A stretch of 64,000 nt of DNA from PALSA-555 sp963821325. GTDB lineage: Bacteria; Actinomycetota; Acidimicrobiia; IMCC26256; PALSA-555. The position numbers and the translations under genes are program-made. Below the pieces are notes generated by a model. It did not search any database. It saw only the letters and a program-made list of their open reading frames with translations, and was not told the origin of the DNA. The stretch lies in the NCBI GenBank assembly GCA_963821325.1, contig CAWGDC010000001.1, positions 310,001-374,000 on the forward strand, written 5' to 3'. This document shows positions 56,687-64,000 of the stretch, piece by piece. Each line of letters begins with the position of its first letter. Within the stretch, counting starts at the first letter, position 1.

Positions 56687-56702
56687 GGTAGACCGGTCGG
56701 TA
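56687..56702. promoter_or_regulatory. class B operator
   Basis: GGTAGACCGGTCGGTA has a perfect right arm (GGTCGGTA) and central GACCGGTC palindrome. It lies between the divergent amidohydrolase and cyclase genes. Confidence 0.65.
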
Positions 56703-56748
56703 CATGAAATGCTACCGCGAGCACCGGAGGCTGCGGGAGGAAGAGGAC

Positions 56749-57807
56749 GTGACGAAGCGATGGACGCAACGGCCGGCCGGATCGACGTGGGGCGACTGGG
56801 GCGACGATGACGAGCTCGGCCGAATCAACCTGCTCACCGCCGAGAAGGTCCTCGAGGGCGCTCGAGAGGTCGAGGCCGGAATCAGCTTCTGCCTGAGCCT
56901 CCCGCTCGACTACCCCGGCGGGACGGCCTTGAACCAGCGACGCCACCCACCGGTCCTCGCGCCGACCGAGGACATGGAGGGCAACCCCGCCAGCTTCTAC
57001 AACGTCCACCAGAGCGAGATGGAGCGGTGGGGCGACCCGCGGTACGTCGACGTGTGGGCCGACGACATGGTGACGCTCGCGTTGCAGTACTCCACCCAGT
57101 GGGACTCACTGGCCCACGCCGGAGCCGAGTTCGACGCCGACGGCGACGGGATCGAGGAGCCCGTCTACTACAACGGGTACCGCGCCGGCGTCGACCTCGT
57201 CGGACCGCGGCCCGACGCGGCCGGCGACGGTGGCGAGCACCGCTGCTTCGCCCACCACCTGGGCATGGAGCACATGGCCTTCCACGGCGTGCAGGGGCGC
57301 GGCGTCCTCGTCGACCTCGCCCACCACCTGGGCCACGACTGGCGCGGCGTCGATCGGACGACGCTCGAGGAGGTCATGGCGGCCGACAACGTCGTGGTCG
57401 AGCCCGGCGACATGCTCCTGGTCCACACGGGCTTCGCCACGAAGGTCCTCGAGTGGAATCGCGACCCGGATCCCAAGAAGATCCACGCGATGTGCACCTA
57501 CCTCGACGCGCGGGACGAGTCGCTGCTGGAGTGGATCACCGAGTCGCAGATCTCGGCGCTCGTGGCGGACAATTACGCGGTCGAGGGACTGGTCGGCCGG
57601 GATCGCGACGAGAGCCGCCACTCGCTGCTGCCGATCCATCACCTCTGCCTGTTCCGGCTCGGCGTCCCGCTCGGCGAGCTCTGGTACCTCCACGAGCTCG
57701 CATCCTGGCTGCGCGAGCACCACCGCAGCCGCTTCCTGCTGACGGCGCCCCCGCTCCGCCTGCCCGGAGCGGTCAGCTCACCGGCGACGCCCGTCGCGAC
57801 AGTCTGA
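56749..57807 (+). CDS. cyclase-family (kynurenine-formamidase-like) hydrolase
   Basis: About 352-residue protein of the cyclase family. The metal-site region reads STQWDSLAHAG in place of the classic HxGTHxDxxxH, as in the long-form subgroup, with further GRGVLVDLAHHLGHDW and VHTGFATK motifs. GTG at 56749 follows GGGAGGAAGAGG; an ATG at 56704 would lie inside the promoter region. Members hydrolyse lactones, amides or cyclic compounds. Its last 35 bases overlap the convergent Baeyer-Villiger gene, suggesting a lactone-hydrolysis role beside the lactone-forming enzyme (inference). Confidence 0.87.
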   Translation: MTKRWTQRPAGSTWGDWGDDDELGRINLLTAEKVLEGAREVEAGISFCLSLPLDYPGGTALNQRRHPPVLAPTEDMEGNPASFYNVHQSEMERWGDPRYVDVWADDMVTLALQYSTQWDSLAHAGAEFDADGDGIEEPVYYNGYRAGVDLVGPRPDAAGDGGEHRCFAHHLGMEHMAFHGVQGRGVLVDLAHHLGHDWRGVDRTTLEEVMAADNVVVEPGDMLLVHTGFATKVLEWNRDPDPKKIHAMCTYLDARDESLLEWITESQISALVADNYAVEGLVGRDRDESRHSLLPIHHLCLFRLGVPLGELWYLHELASWLREHHRSRFLLTAPPLRLPGAVSSPATPVATV

Positions 57808-59383
57808 ACGCCTGGTAGTCGTTCTCGACGACCTCGGCCATCACCGTGAAGAGATGCGGCCGGCCGCCCGCGTTCAGCAGGTACTTCCGGGGCTTCCCCG
57901 GGATGTTGGTGCCGAAGTAGTAGCTGCTCTCACCGAACGACGGCGCCCGTCGCGCGTTGCGGTCCACCATGCTGGTCCACCGCTCCTCCGACGCCGGGTC
58001 CACCTCGATCGTGTCGTACCCGTGATCGCGCACGTAGACGAGCGTGTCGGTGATGAAGTCGACCTGGTCGCCGTTGTACCGCGGGTTGTTGCCCGCGGCC
58101 GCGTGCGGGCCACCGGGGAAGAAGAGGTTCGGGAACCCGCTGGTCTGGACACCGAGGAAGGTGCGGGGACCCTCGGCCCAGTACTCCTCGAGGGCGAGTC
58201 CGTGCCGGCCGCGGATCCCCATGCGCGCCAGCGCGCCCGTGCCGAAGTCAAAGCCGGTCGCCCACACGATGATGTCGATCGGGCGCACGCCGTCGGCCGT
58301 CTCGATCCCGTCCGCGGTCACGCGGACGATCGGCGTCTGCTCGAGGTCGACCAGCGAGACGTTGGGCCGGTTGTACACCTCGTAGTAGCCGGTCACGAAG
58401 GGCGGCCGCTTCTCGCCGAAGCGCTGGCCCTTCGGGATCAGTTTCTCCGCCGTCGCGGGATCCTCGACGATGCCGCGGATCTTCTCGGCGATGAACTCGC
58501 ACCACGCTGCGTTGGCGTCGTGGTCGAACAGCAGGTCCGTGTAGTTGCTCGTGAGCTTCGAGAAGCCCGGGCTGTTCCACATCTTCTCGTAGAACGCCCA
58601 CCGCTCCTCGCGCGAATCGTCGAAGGTCGCGCGATCGTGCGCGGGATGGAGGAACCCGCTCGGCGACGTGTTGAGCGTCTGACACAGCGCGTCGAACTCG
58701 GCCCGCAGCCGGGCTTGCTCGCCGGGCGTGATCGGTGCGTTGTTGAGCGGCGTACACCAGTTGGCGGTGCGCTGGTACACGGTCAGCGAGGCGACCTCGT
58801 CCGCGATGGCGGGGATGATCTGCACCCCGCTGGATCCGGTGCCGATGACGGCGACTCGCTTGCCCGCACAGTCCACTGGCGTCTGCGGCCACCGCCCCGT
58901 GTGGTACTGCTCGCCACGGAAGCCCTCGCGCCCGGGCACGTCCGGGAAGTAGGGGACCGACAGGACGCCGGTCGCGGCGATCACGAACTGCGCCCGGATC
59001 TCAGTCCCGTCGTCGACCACGACCGTCCACTTCCCGGCCCGCTCGTCGTAGGTCGCCGACGTGACCGTCGCCCCACATCGGATGAGGCGGCGCAGGTCGA
59101 AACGGTCGACCACGTGGTTGAGGTAGCGCTCCGTCTCCGGCTGGTGCGCGAAGTGCTCGCGCCACTCCCAGTCTTCGAACAGCTCCCTCGAGAAGAGGTA
59201 CCCATACGTGTAGCTCTCTGAGTCGAACTGTGCGCCGGGGTAACGGTTCCAGTACCACGTGCCCCCGACACCGCTGCCCGCCTCCAGCAGCGCGACCGAG
59301 AACCCGGCTTCACGCGCCCGATACAGCTGGTAGATGCCAGTGATGCCGGCACCGACGATCAGCACGTCGACGTCGGTCGTCAT
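57773..59383 (-). CDS. Baeyer-Villiger monooxygenase (FAD)
   Basis: 536-residue type I Baeyer-Villiger monooxygenase. It shows the N-terminal FAD motif GAGITGIYQ, GGTWYWNRYPGAQFDSES, the fingerprint FxGxxxHxxxWP (FRGEQYHTGRWP), the NADPH motif GTGSSGVQ, and ATGFDFGTGAL. It converts a ketone to an ester or lactone using NADPH and O2. ATG at 59383 directly precedes the Rossmann strand. It is monocistronic, divergent from the Rieske oxygenase across a class B operator, and overlaps the cyclase gene by 35 bases at the 3' end. The best-preserved oxygenase of region 3. Confidence 0.95.
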   Translation of the reverse strand: MTTDVDVLIVGAGITGIYQLYRAREAGFSVALLEAGSGVGGTWYWNRYPGAQFDSESYTYGYLFSRELFEDWEWREHFAHQPETERYLNHVVDRFDLRRLIRCGATVTSATYDERAGKWTVVVDDGTEIRAQFVIAATGVLSVPYFPDVPGREGFRGEQYHTGRWPQTPVDCAGKRVAVIGTGSSGVQIIPAIADEVASLTVYQRTANWCTPLNNAPITPGEQARLRAEFDALCQTLNTSPSGFLHPAHDRATFDDSREERWAFYEKMWNSPGFSKLTSNYTDLLFDHDANAAWCEFIAEKIRGIVEDPATAEKLIPKGQRFGEKRPPFVTGYYEVYNRPNVSLVDLEQTPIVRVTADGIETADGVRPIDIIVWATGFDFGTGALARMGIRGRHGLALEEYWAEGPRTFLGVQTSGFPNLFFPGGPHAAAGNNPRYNGDQVDFITDTLVYVRDHGYDTIEVDPASEERWTSMVDRNARRAPSFGESSYYFGTNIPGKPRKYLLNAGGRPHLFTVMAEVVENDYQAFRLSRRASPVS

Positions 59384-59425
59384 GAGGCGGGAAACTCCGT
59401 GGTCACGGTGCGCCAGGCGAATTTG

Positions 59426-59441
59426 TACCGACCGGTTAGTA
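59426..59441. promoter_or_regulatory. class B operator (closest to palindrome)
   Basis: TACCGACCGGTTAGTA matches 14 of 16 positions of the perfect palindrome. Forward it contains TAGTAT, reverse TACAAA, both plausible -10 elements, so binding would shut both the Baeyer-Villiger and the Rieske promoter. Confidence 0.75.
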
Positions 59442-59484
59442 TACGGCCCGGGTTGGCGCGCAGAGAGAGAAGGAAGGGGGCGGC

Positions 59485-60852
59485 GTGGCACTCGTGGACC
59501 AGCAGCGGCCGATGCTCCCGGTGCCGTACGCGATGGAGTCCCCTGACCGGGTTCGCAAGGAGCGCTACTTCGACCCGGACTTCTTCCAGATGGAAGCCGA
59601 CCTGCTCTGGCCGCGCGTCTGGCAGATGGCGTGCCGACTCGAGGAGATCCCCGCGGCGAACGACTTCGTGGAGTACGAGTTCCTCGATCAGTCGATCATG
59701 GTGCTGCGCACCGCCGACCTTGGGGTGCGGGCCTTCCAGAACGCCTGCCGCCACCGCGGCGTCAGGGTCGTCCAGGGTCGCGGCGCGTGCCCCAGCGGCG
59801 GGTTCACGTGCCCGTTCCACGGGTGGTGCTACGGCCTTGACGGTCGGAACACCCACATCCCAGCGGCGAAGACCTTCGCCGAGCACAACCGGCAGCCCGA
59901 CGACATCAACCTCATTCCGGTGCGGTGCGAGGTGTGGGGTGGGTGTGCGTGGATCAATCTCGACGACGACGCGCCACCGCTGCGGCAGTGCATCGAGCCC
60001 GCCGCGAGCACGCTCGACGCGTGGAAGGTCGAGTCCCTGCGGACCGAGCTGTGGTTCGCGTGCCGGCTCCCGGTGAACTGGAAGCTCGCCGAAGAGGCCT
60101 TCGTCGAGATGTATCACGTCGTGCAGACCCATCCCCAACTCGTGATCCCCACACGGTACGGAAGGCGCGACGGTGCGCCGTTCGACCCGGATGCCTTCAT
60201 CGACGCCGACATTCACTACCTGCGCACGATGAGCGAGGGCATGGCCGGGATGGTGCACGCGAACGACGTGCGCGTCGCCGAGGGGCTCCGAGCCACCAAG
60301 CTGCCCGCCGACCCGACGCTGGCGACGGCAACCTGGAACCGAACACTGAACGACGCGGTGGTGAGCTGGCACCGGAGCCGAGGCGCCGACATCCCCGACC
60401 TCAACGAGCTCGACGCCCGAGGGCTCAACGAGACCTTCTACCAGTGCTTCCCGCACTACTTCGTGCTGCCGATGTACAGCAGCGCCTCCTCGTATCGCTT
60501 TCGCCCGTTGGCGCCGGAGGAGACGCTGATGGAGATCTGGTCGCTCACCCGGTTCCCCGAAGGTGAGGAGCCCGCGAAGCCCACGCCGCCCGAGGTGTGG
60601 GAGTGCGACGATCCGCGGTGGCCGCCCATCCCCGCCCAGGACTTCTCGAACCTCCCCCGGCAGCAGAAGGGCCTCCACGCGAGGGGTTTCGAGTACATGC
60701 GCCTGTCCAGCGGGCTCGAAGGGCACATCTCGAACTTCGAACGGACGATCGACGGGTACCTCGCCGGTCTTCCCCACGACCGTCTGCTCCCGGCACTGCA
60801 GCTGATCAACGTGTCTCCGTTCGACAAGCCGATCCTCGACCTCGGCTTCTGA
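59485..60852 (+). CDS. Rieske-type ring-hydroxylating oxygenase, alpha subunit
   Basis: 455-residue oxygenase. Rieske ligands are C88, H90, C109 and H112 (CRHRG ... CPFHGW); the mononuclear iron site includes H211 and H216 (MYHVVQTH). The C-terminal half is the catalytic domain. GTG at 59485 follows AAGGAAGGGGG. It is followed 13 bases later by a SnoaL-like gene, which might act as an unusual small subunit. No dedicated reductase is encoded in region 3; the KshB-like protein at 29691 is the nearest candidate. Confidence 0.93.
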   Translation: MALVDQQRPMLPVPYAMESPDRVRKERYFDPDFFQMEADLLWPRVWQMACRLEEIPAANDFVEYEFLDQSIMVLRTADLGVRAFQNACRHRGVRVVQGRGACPSGGFTCPFHGWCYGLDGRNTHIPAAKTFAEHNRQPDDINLIPVRCEVWGGCAWINLDDDAPPLRQCIEPAASTLDAWKVESLRTELWFACRLPVNWKLAEEAFVEMYHVVQTHPQLVIPTRYGRRDGAPFDPDAFIDADIHYLRTMSEGMAGMVHANDVRVAEGLRATKLPADPTLATATWNRTLNDAVVSWHRSRGADIPDLNELDARGLNETFYQCFPHYFVLPMYSSASSYRFRPLAPEETLMEIWSLTRFPEGEEPAKPTPPEVWECDDPRWPPIPAQDFSNLPRQQKGLHARGFEYMRLSSGLEGHISNFERTIDGYLAGLPHDRLLPALQLINVSPFDKPILDLGF

Positions 60853-60865
60853 GCGCGTCTTCCCC

Positions 60866-61270
60866 GTGAGCCCGTCGTCGAGCTACGTCGCGGTCGTCGA
60901 GGGCGTCCGCGCGGCGATGGCCGCGTACGCGCAGGCCCTCGACGACGGCCGAACCGATGACATCGTGGCGACGTTCTGCTCCGACGGCGTCTGTGACATC
61001 CCGGGCATGGGCACCCTGACGGGCCACGACGCCCTCCGCGACGCGTACGCCAATTGGACGCCAGTACGGCCGCAGCGCCACCTCGTCCTGAACACCCTCG
61101 TCACCGACTGGGACGACGACCAGGCTCACGCCGTCAGCGACGTCGTGTTCCTCCTGCAGGGCGACGCCGGGTGGGGGATCCAGCTGGTGGGCCGATACCA
61201 CGACGTCCTGCACCGCGGCGACGACGGCAGGTGGCGCTTTCACCGTCGGGCGGCCGAGTTCGTGCGGTAG
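60866..61270 (+). CDS. SnoaL-like / NTF2-fold protein
   Basis: 134-residue NTF2-fold protein (AAMAAYAQALDDGRTDDIVA, ATFCSDGVCDIPG, GRYHDVLHRGDDGRWRFHRR). GTG start at 60866. It is cotranscribed with the Rieske oxygenase. The beta subunits of classical ring-hydroxylating dioxygenases have the same fold and size range, so it may be a beta-like partner, or an independent isomerase/hydratase. The catalytic role is not evident. Confidence 0.82.
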   Translation: MSPSSSYVAVVEGVRAAMAAYAQALDDGRTDDIVATFCSDGVCDIPGMGTLTGHDALRDAYANWTPVRPQRHLVLNTLVTDWDDDQAHAVSDVVFLLQGDAGWGIQLVGRYHDVLHRGDDGRWRFHRRAAEFVR

Positions 61271-61380
61271 CGCCGCGGCTCCCAGCGGACGTGGCGCCGC
61301 CGGTCGCCGGTCCGCGAAGGATCATCGGGGCCGGCACGTGACGCAACGACACCCTCGACGAGCAGCTCGTCGGAGCGTCG

Positions 61381-62667
61381 TCATCCACTTCCCTCACACG
61401 GCGTGAACTCGAGATGAAGTTCGCTGAGACCGCGCAGTACCCAGGTTGGTTCGTAGCGAAAGCGGCGTGCGTTCGGCGGGCCGTGGTGCTCCTCGGCCAG
61501 TCGAATGTCGTGCATCCGCTCCAAGATGCGCTCGAGGCTGATGCGGCCCTCGGCGCGGGCCAGGGGGCCGCCAGGACATGAGTGCTGGCCGCGGCCGAAG
61601 GCGATGTGTGCCTGGGCGTTGGGACGGTCGATGTGGAACTCAGCCGGGCACTCAAATCGCCGGGGGTCGCGGTTGGCAGCGCCGTTGAGCAGCATGACGG
61701 GAGTGCCCGCAGGGATATCGACGTCGCCGATCGTCGTGGCGCGGCGAGCGAGACGAAAGTCTGCCTTCACCGGACTCTCGATGCGGAGCACTTCCTCGAT
61801 GAAGGCTGGGATGAGCTTGTTGTCTTGCCGCAATTCCGTCTGGAGGACAGGGTATTCGGCAAGGTGTTTCAACGCGGCGGCGAGCAGACGTGCCGTCGTC
61901 TCCTGGCCGGCGGCAAACAAGAACGTGGCCGTCCGCACGACCGCGGTCACCTCGGGAGTGCTCCCGTCCGGGTATGTCGCCAGTGCCAGCTGGGTCAGCA
62001 CATCGCTGCGGGGCTCGCGCCGTCGATCCTCGATATACCGGGCGAACCAGTCGTCGAGCCACGCGAGGGCATTGAGGTCGGGCTCGGCCTGTTCCCCGGC
62101 GCCGATCTCGCCTGGCGTCGCGCTCAGACCGAAGCCGTCTCGGAATCGCTGGTGGTCGCCCTCTGGTACACCGAGCAGATCGGCGACGACCAGCATGGCG
62201 AAGGGCTGCGCGTACGCAGTGATGAACTCGCACCTGCCAGCCGCGACGAACTCGTCGAGCTGTTGGTCGGCGAGCCGCCACATGAACGCCTCGTTGTCCT
62301 TGAGGCGCTTTGGCGTGATCAGCCGCATCAGCAGCGCTCGCTCGCGGGTATGCCCGGGAGGGTCCATCGTGACCATGTGCTCGTTCATCGGAAGCTGGTG
62401 CCGGTAGCCGTCGATGGTCTCGCTCACATCGTCGCCTTCAAGAGCCACGGGGAACGTCGCGAACGGACCGATCACCGAGTTGCACGAGGAGAACGTGTCG
62501 ATGTCGCGATAGACCTCACACGCTTCGTCGTATCCAGTCACCGCGACCACCCCATGATGGGGCAGCGGAAGCACCGGGCGCATCGAACGCAGCTGCTCGA
62601 AGTACGGATACGGGTCCATGATGAGTGACTCGTCGCTGAAGAAGTCAGTCGTCTCCCAGTCCGTCAA
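61381..62667 (-). CDS. cytochrome P450
   Basis: 428-residue P450 with the I-helix AAGQETTAR, ExxR (EEVLRIE) and the haem loop FGRGQHSCPGGPLARAE, axial C364. It is an obvious paralogue of the P450 at 18627 in region 2, sharing block order, length and position of C364. The start is a TTG at 62667 with AAGGAG about 10 bases upstream; no ATG or GTG gives the family N-terminus. It is divergent from a TetR fragment and has no class B palindrome upstream. It probably hydroxylates the region 3 substrate. Confidence 0.94.
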   Translation of the reverse strand: MTDWETTDFFSDESLIMDPYPYFEQLRSMRPVLPLPHHGVVAVTGYDEACEVYRDIDTFSSCNSVIGPFATFPVALEGDDVSETIDGYRHQLPMNEHMVTMDPPGHTRERALLMRLITPKRLKDNEAFMWRLADQQLDEFVAAGRCEFITAYAQPFAMLVVADLLGVPEGDHQRFRDGFGLSATPGEIGAGEQAEPDLNALAWLDDWFARYIEDRRREPRSDVLTQLALATYPDGSTPEVTAVVRTATFLFAAGQETTARLLAAALKHLAEYPVLQTELRQDNKLIPAFIEEVLRIESPVKADFRLARRATTIGDVDIPAGTPVMLLNGAANRDPRRFECPAEFHIDRPNAQAHIAFGRGQHSCPGGPLARAEGRISLERILERMHDIRLAEEHHGPPNARRFRYEPTWVLRGLSELHLEFTPCEGSG

Positions 62668-62783
62668 ACTCTCGTCTCCTTCTCAGCGCCCGAGGTCGCG
62701 GGGCTCAACCGCTGCTGTGCAGTCACACAATGCCCTCTTGGCCCTTGCTTAGCATCCCAACCGGCGGCGTGGCAGGCGTCCGG

Positions 62784-62998
62784 GTGACGAGCACCTCTCC
62801 TCGCCGCATCCGCGCCGCCGACTCCAAGACGCGCGCCGAGCTGGTTGACGCCGCCGAGCAACCCCTGGTTGAAGAGGGCTACGCCGCGGTCACCTCGCGG
62901 CGAGTCGGCGCCAAGGCGGGCCTCAAGCCACAGCTGGTCCACTACTACTTCCGAACGATGGACGATCTCTTCGTCGAGATGTTCCGGCACCCTTCCCG
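62784..62998 (+). pseudogene. TetR-family regulator, N-terminal fragment
   Basis: The DNA-binding half of a TetR protein (ELVDAAEQPLVEEGYAAVTS, KAGLKPQLVHYYFRTMDDLF) reads normally from a GTG at 62784 (or ATG 62730), then homology stops after FVEMFR at about 62989. The open frame continues with Arg/Pro-rich sequence that is not TetR-like. The ligand domain is missing, so it is probably non-functional or misassembled. It faces the P450 gene, which it may once have controlled. Confidence 0.7.
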
Positions 62999-63002
62999 CG
63001 GG

Positions 63003-63193
63003 CTTCAGCGTGGGCCGCGCTGCGTGCCTTCACCGTCGACGATCCGCATGCCTGCGAGAGCGAAGCGTTGGCCACAGGCCTGGCGGTCGTGTGGCCAACC
63101 CAGAAGGACGATTGGGGACGTTTCGTCGTGTTGGCCGATCCGGACGGGCGCTCCGTGGTGCTCGCCAAGATGCGGTCCATGGTGCCGACGTAA
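63003..63193 (+). pseudogene. VOC-family C-terminal fragment fused behind TetR fragment
   Basis: Directly after the TetR homology, in another frame, about 60 codons read like the C-terminal half of a VOC protein (AFTVDDPHACESEALATGLA, then WGRFVVLADPDGRSVVLA), ending at a TAA at 63191-63193. The N-terminal half is absent. The junction at about 62990-63005 joins pieces of two unrelated genes, which implies a deletion or a chimeric join. Confidence 0.55.
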
Positions 63194-63640
63194 GGCGCAT
63201 CGCCGAGAGCTGCGCCGGGTCGGATGGTCTCGAGTCGAGCGGACGTTGCGACACGTACTTGAGTACGAAACGCTTCGGCCGATCGATGACGATCGCGAGG
63301 AGGCCGCGCCCACGCATGTCGTAAACCGCTGCCCCGCGGCACGATCTGCCTGGCGGCGGCATCTCGCGACGCGCCACGCAACGTTGTCTCGACGTTGACA
63401 CCGATCCATCGCCTGTCTAGAGTCTTGCTCTGCCAGTATTGGCATGAAGTGCCACGCTCGACCGAGGGACGGTGCTGGTTCGACGTCTCGTGCGCGTCGC
63501 ACGGCCTCGCACGGAGCAGCCGCTTAAGGAAAGGCAGAACTCGGTCGCCGGTGCGCCATGCATTCCGCATCCCGGGGCATGGTGCGGGGGAGGTCAGCGG
63601 TCATGCGCGTTGGGCATGAGCGGGCTCGGTGGTTGGCGTG
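63194..63640. other. 447-base stretch without a recognised gene
   Basis: Open frames here are short or shadow-like and none resembles a known family. GC is visibly lower than in the rest of the window. It contains three TGCCA/TGGCA half-sites at 63431-63454 and should hold the promoter of the exported protein at 63641. Confidence 0.4.
63431..63454. repeat. three TGCCA/TGGCA half-sites in alternating orientation
   Basis: TGCCA at 63431, TGGCA at 63440 and TGCCA at 63450 form two overlapping inverted repeats (TGCCAgtatTGGCA and TGGCAtgaagTGCCA), spaced about one helical turn. Possible operator for the downstream exported protein or a relic of the deleted region. Confidence 0.35.
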
Positions 63641-64000
63641 ATGGTCACCCGTCGTGGTCGGACTCGATTGATGCTGCTCGCTTCCTTGGGGGTCGCCGCA
63701 TCGCTGTTCGCCGCGTCGGCCAGCTCCGCCACTGGCACGTCATCGGGGGGGCATCTGGAAGTCAACGTGATGAACGAGCCAGTCCGAGGCGGAGAGCCCG
63801 AACTCGCGATCAACGCCGGCAATGCTCAGAACCTGGTAATGGGCCACACGGTTGTCGGCAACACCTACGCCAACAACACGCTGGCGGACTCAATACGGGG
63901 TCAGACCGGCGGTCTGCAGGTGAGCTTCGATGGCGGCAAGACCTGGACAGCTGACCGGTCGTTGCACACCAGCGGCTATTCGGAGCCGGCGAACCCGTTC
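63641..64000 (+). CDS. exported Asp-box (BNR/sialidase-like) protein, N-terminal part
   Basis: Open to the window end for 120 codons. A basic N-terminus (VTRRGRTR) is followed by a hydrophobic stretch (LMLLASLGVAASLFAASASS), a typical Sec signal peptide with probable cleavage near residues 28-30. The mature part contains GGEPELAINAGNAQNLVMGH and an Asp-box motif VSFDGGKTWTAD (SxDxGxxW), as in beta-propeller exo-alpha-sialidase/BNR-repeat proteins. Composition is Asn/Thr-richer and lower in GC than the catabolic genes, so it is probably unrelated to them. The ATG at 63641 is the only good start; its ribosome-binding site is weak. Confidence 0.75.
   Translation, partial: MVTRRGRTRLMLLASLGVAASLFAASASSATGTSSGGHLEVNVMNEPVRGGEPELAINAGNAQNLVMGHTVVGNTYANNTLADSIRGQTGGLQVSFDGGKTWTADRSLHTSGYSEPANPF

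Noticed and set aside
62923..63570. Reverse open frame of 215 codons over the TetR/VOC joint
   Set aside because: Runs antisense across two recognised fragments and has no recognisable domain.
1..64000. CRISPR array, tRNA, rRNA, insertion sequence or integrase
   Set aside because: No regularly spaced repeats, cloverleaf-like segment, ribosomal RNA stretch or transposase/integrase motif was noticed on either strand. Only reading by eye was possible.
1..64000. Complete steroid degradation cluster
   Set aside because: KshB-like, Ltp2/DUF35-like and paired dehydrogenase genes suggest it, but KstD, HsaA-D and a recognisable KshA are missing, so the substrate is left open.

Overview
The window is GC-rich and almost fully coding. 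It has many GTG starts, start/stop overlaps between neighbouring genes, several TetR-family regulators, three cytochrome P450s and an F420/LLM-type oxidoreductase. Together these point to an actinomycete-like bacterium, most simply an environmental Actinomycetota; another GC-rich catabolic phylum is not excluded. No rRNA, tRNA, CRISPR array, transposase or phage gene was recognised. Nearly every gene looks catabolic: oxygenation, CoA activation, beta-oxidation, carbon-carbon cleavage, carbonyl reduction and hydrolysis.

Region 1 (1 to 11.8 kb) starts with a partial TetR gene. It is followed by a forward operon (aldo/keto reductase, SDR, amidohydrolase, VOC protein, D-aminoacylase-like hydrolase), an epoxide hydrolase, an SDR plus Baeyer-Villiger-type flavoprotein, and two divergent TIM-barrel amidohydrolases. 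A strong hairpin at 11.8 kb separates it from region 2.

Region 2 (11.8 to 45 kb) carries a five-gene reverse operon (DUF35 protein, thiolase-fold protein, carboxyltransferase, acyl-CoA dehydrogenase, NAD-binding protein), CoA transferases, P450s, a Rieske oxygenase, a KshB-like reductase, two acyl-CoA dehydrogenase pairs, several crotonases, a two-subunit cobalamin acyl-CoA mutase, a molybdopterin oxidoreductase and a TetR regulator. Gene pairs alternate divergent and convergent. Seven divergent gaps and one further gap hold copies, some clear and some degenerate, of a 17-bp near-palindrome (class A, best form TGAGAGTGGCATTCTCA).

Region 3 (46 to 62.7 kb) repeats this plan with another acyl-CoA ligase, crotonase plus TetR, SDRs, a fused E1 dehydrogenase, acyl-CoA dehydrogenase, amidohydrolase, cyclase, Baeyer-Villiger monooxygenase, Rieske oxygenase, SnoaL-like protein and P450. 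Its gaps carry a different palindrome (class B, TACCGACCGGTCGGTA type) at five places. The last 1.3 kb holds a TetR fragment joined to a VOC fragment, a stretch without a recognised gene, and the start of an exported Asp-box protein.

Inference: regions 2 and 3 look like two adjacent catabolic regulons. Each seems to have its own TetR repressor encoded behind an operator-controlled crotonase gene. Together they would oxygenate a bulky alicyclic, terpenoid or steroid-like substrate, activate it with CoA and degrade it. The hallmark steroid ring genes (KstD, HsaA-D) are not here, so the substrate is unknown. Sixteen genes carry about 21 frameshifts that are all net +1; these are most simply insertion errors in the sequence, and the affected genes are annotated as single genes.
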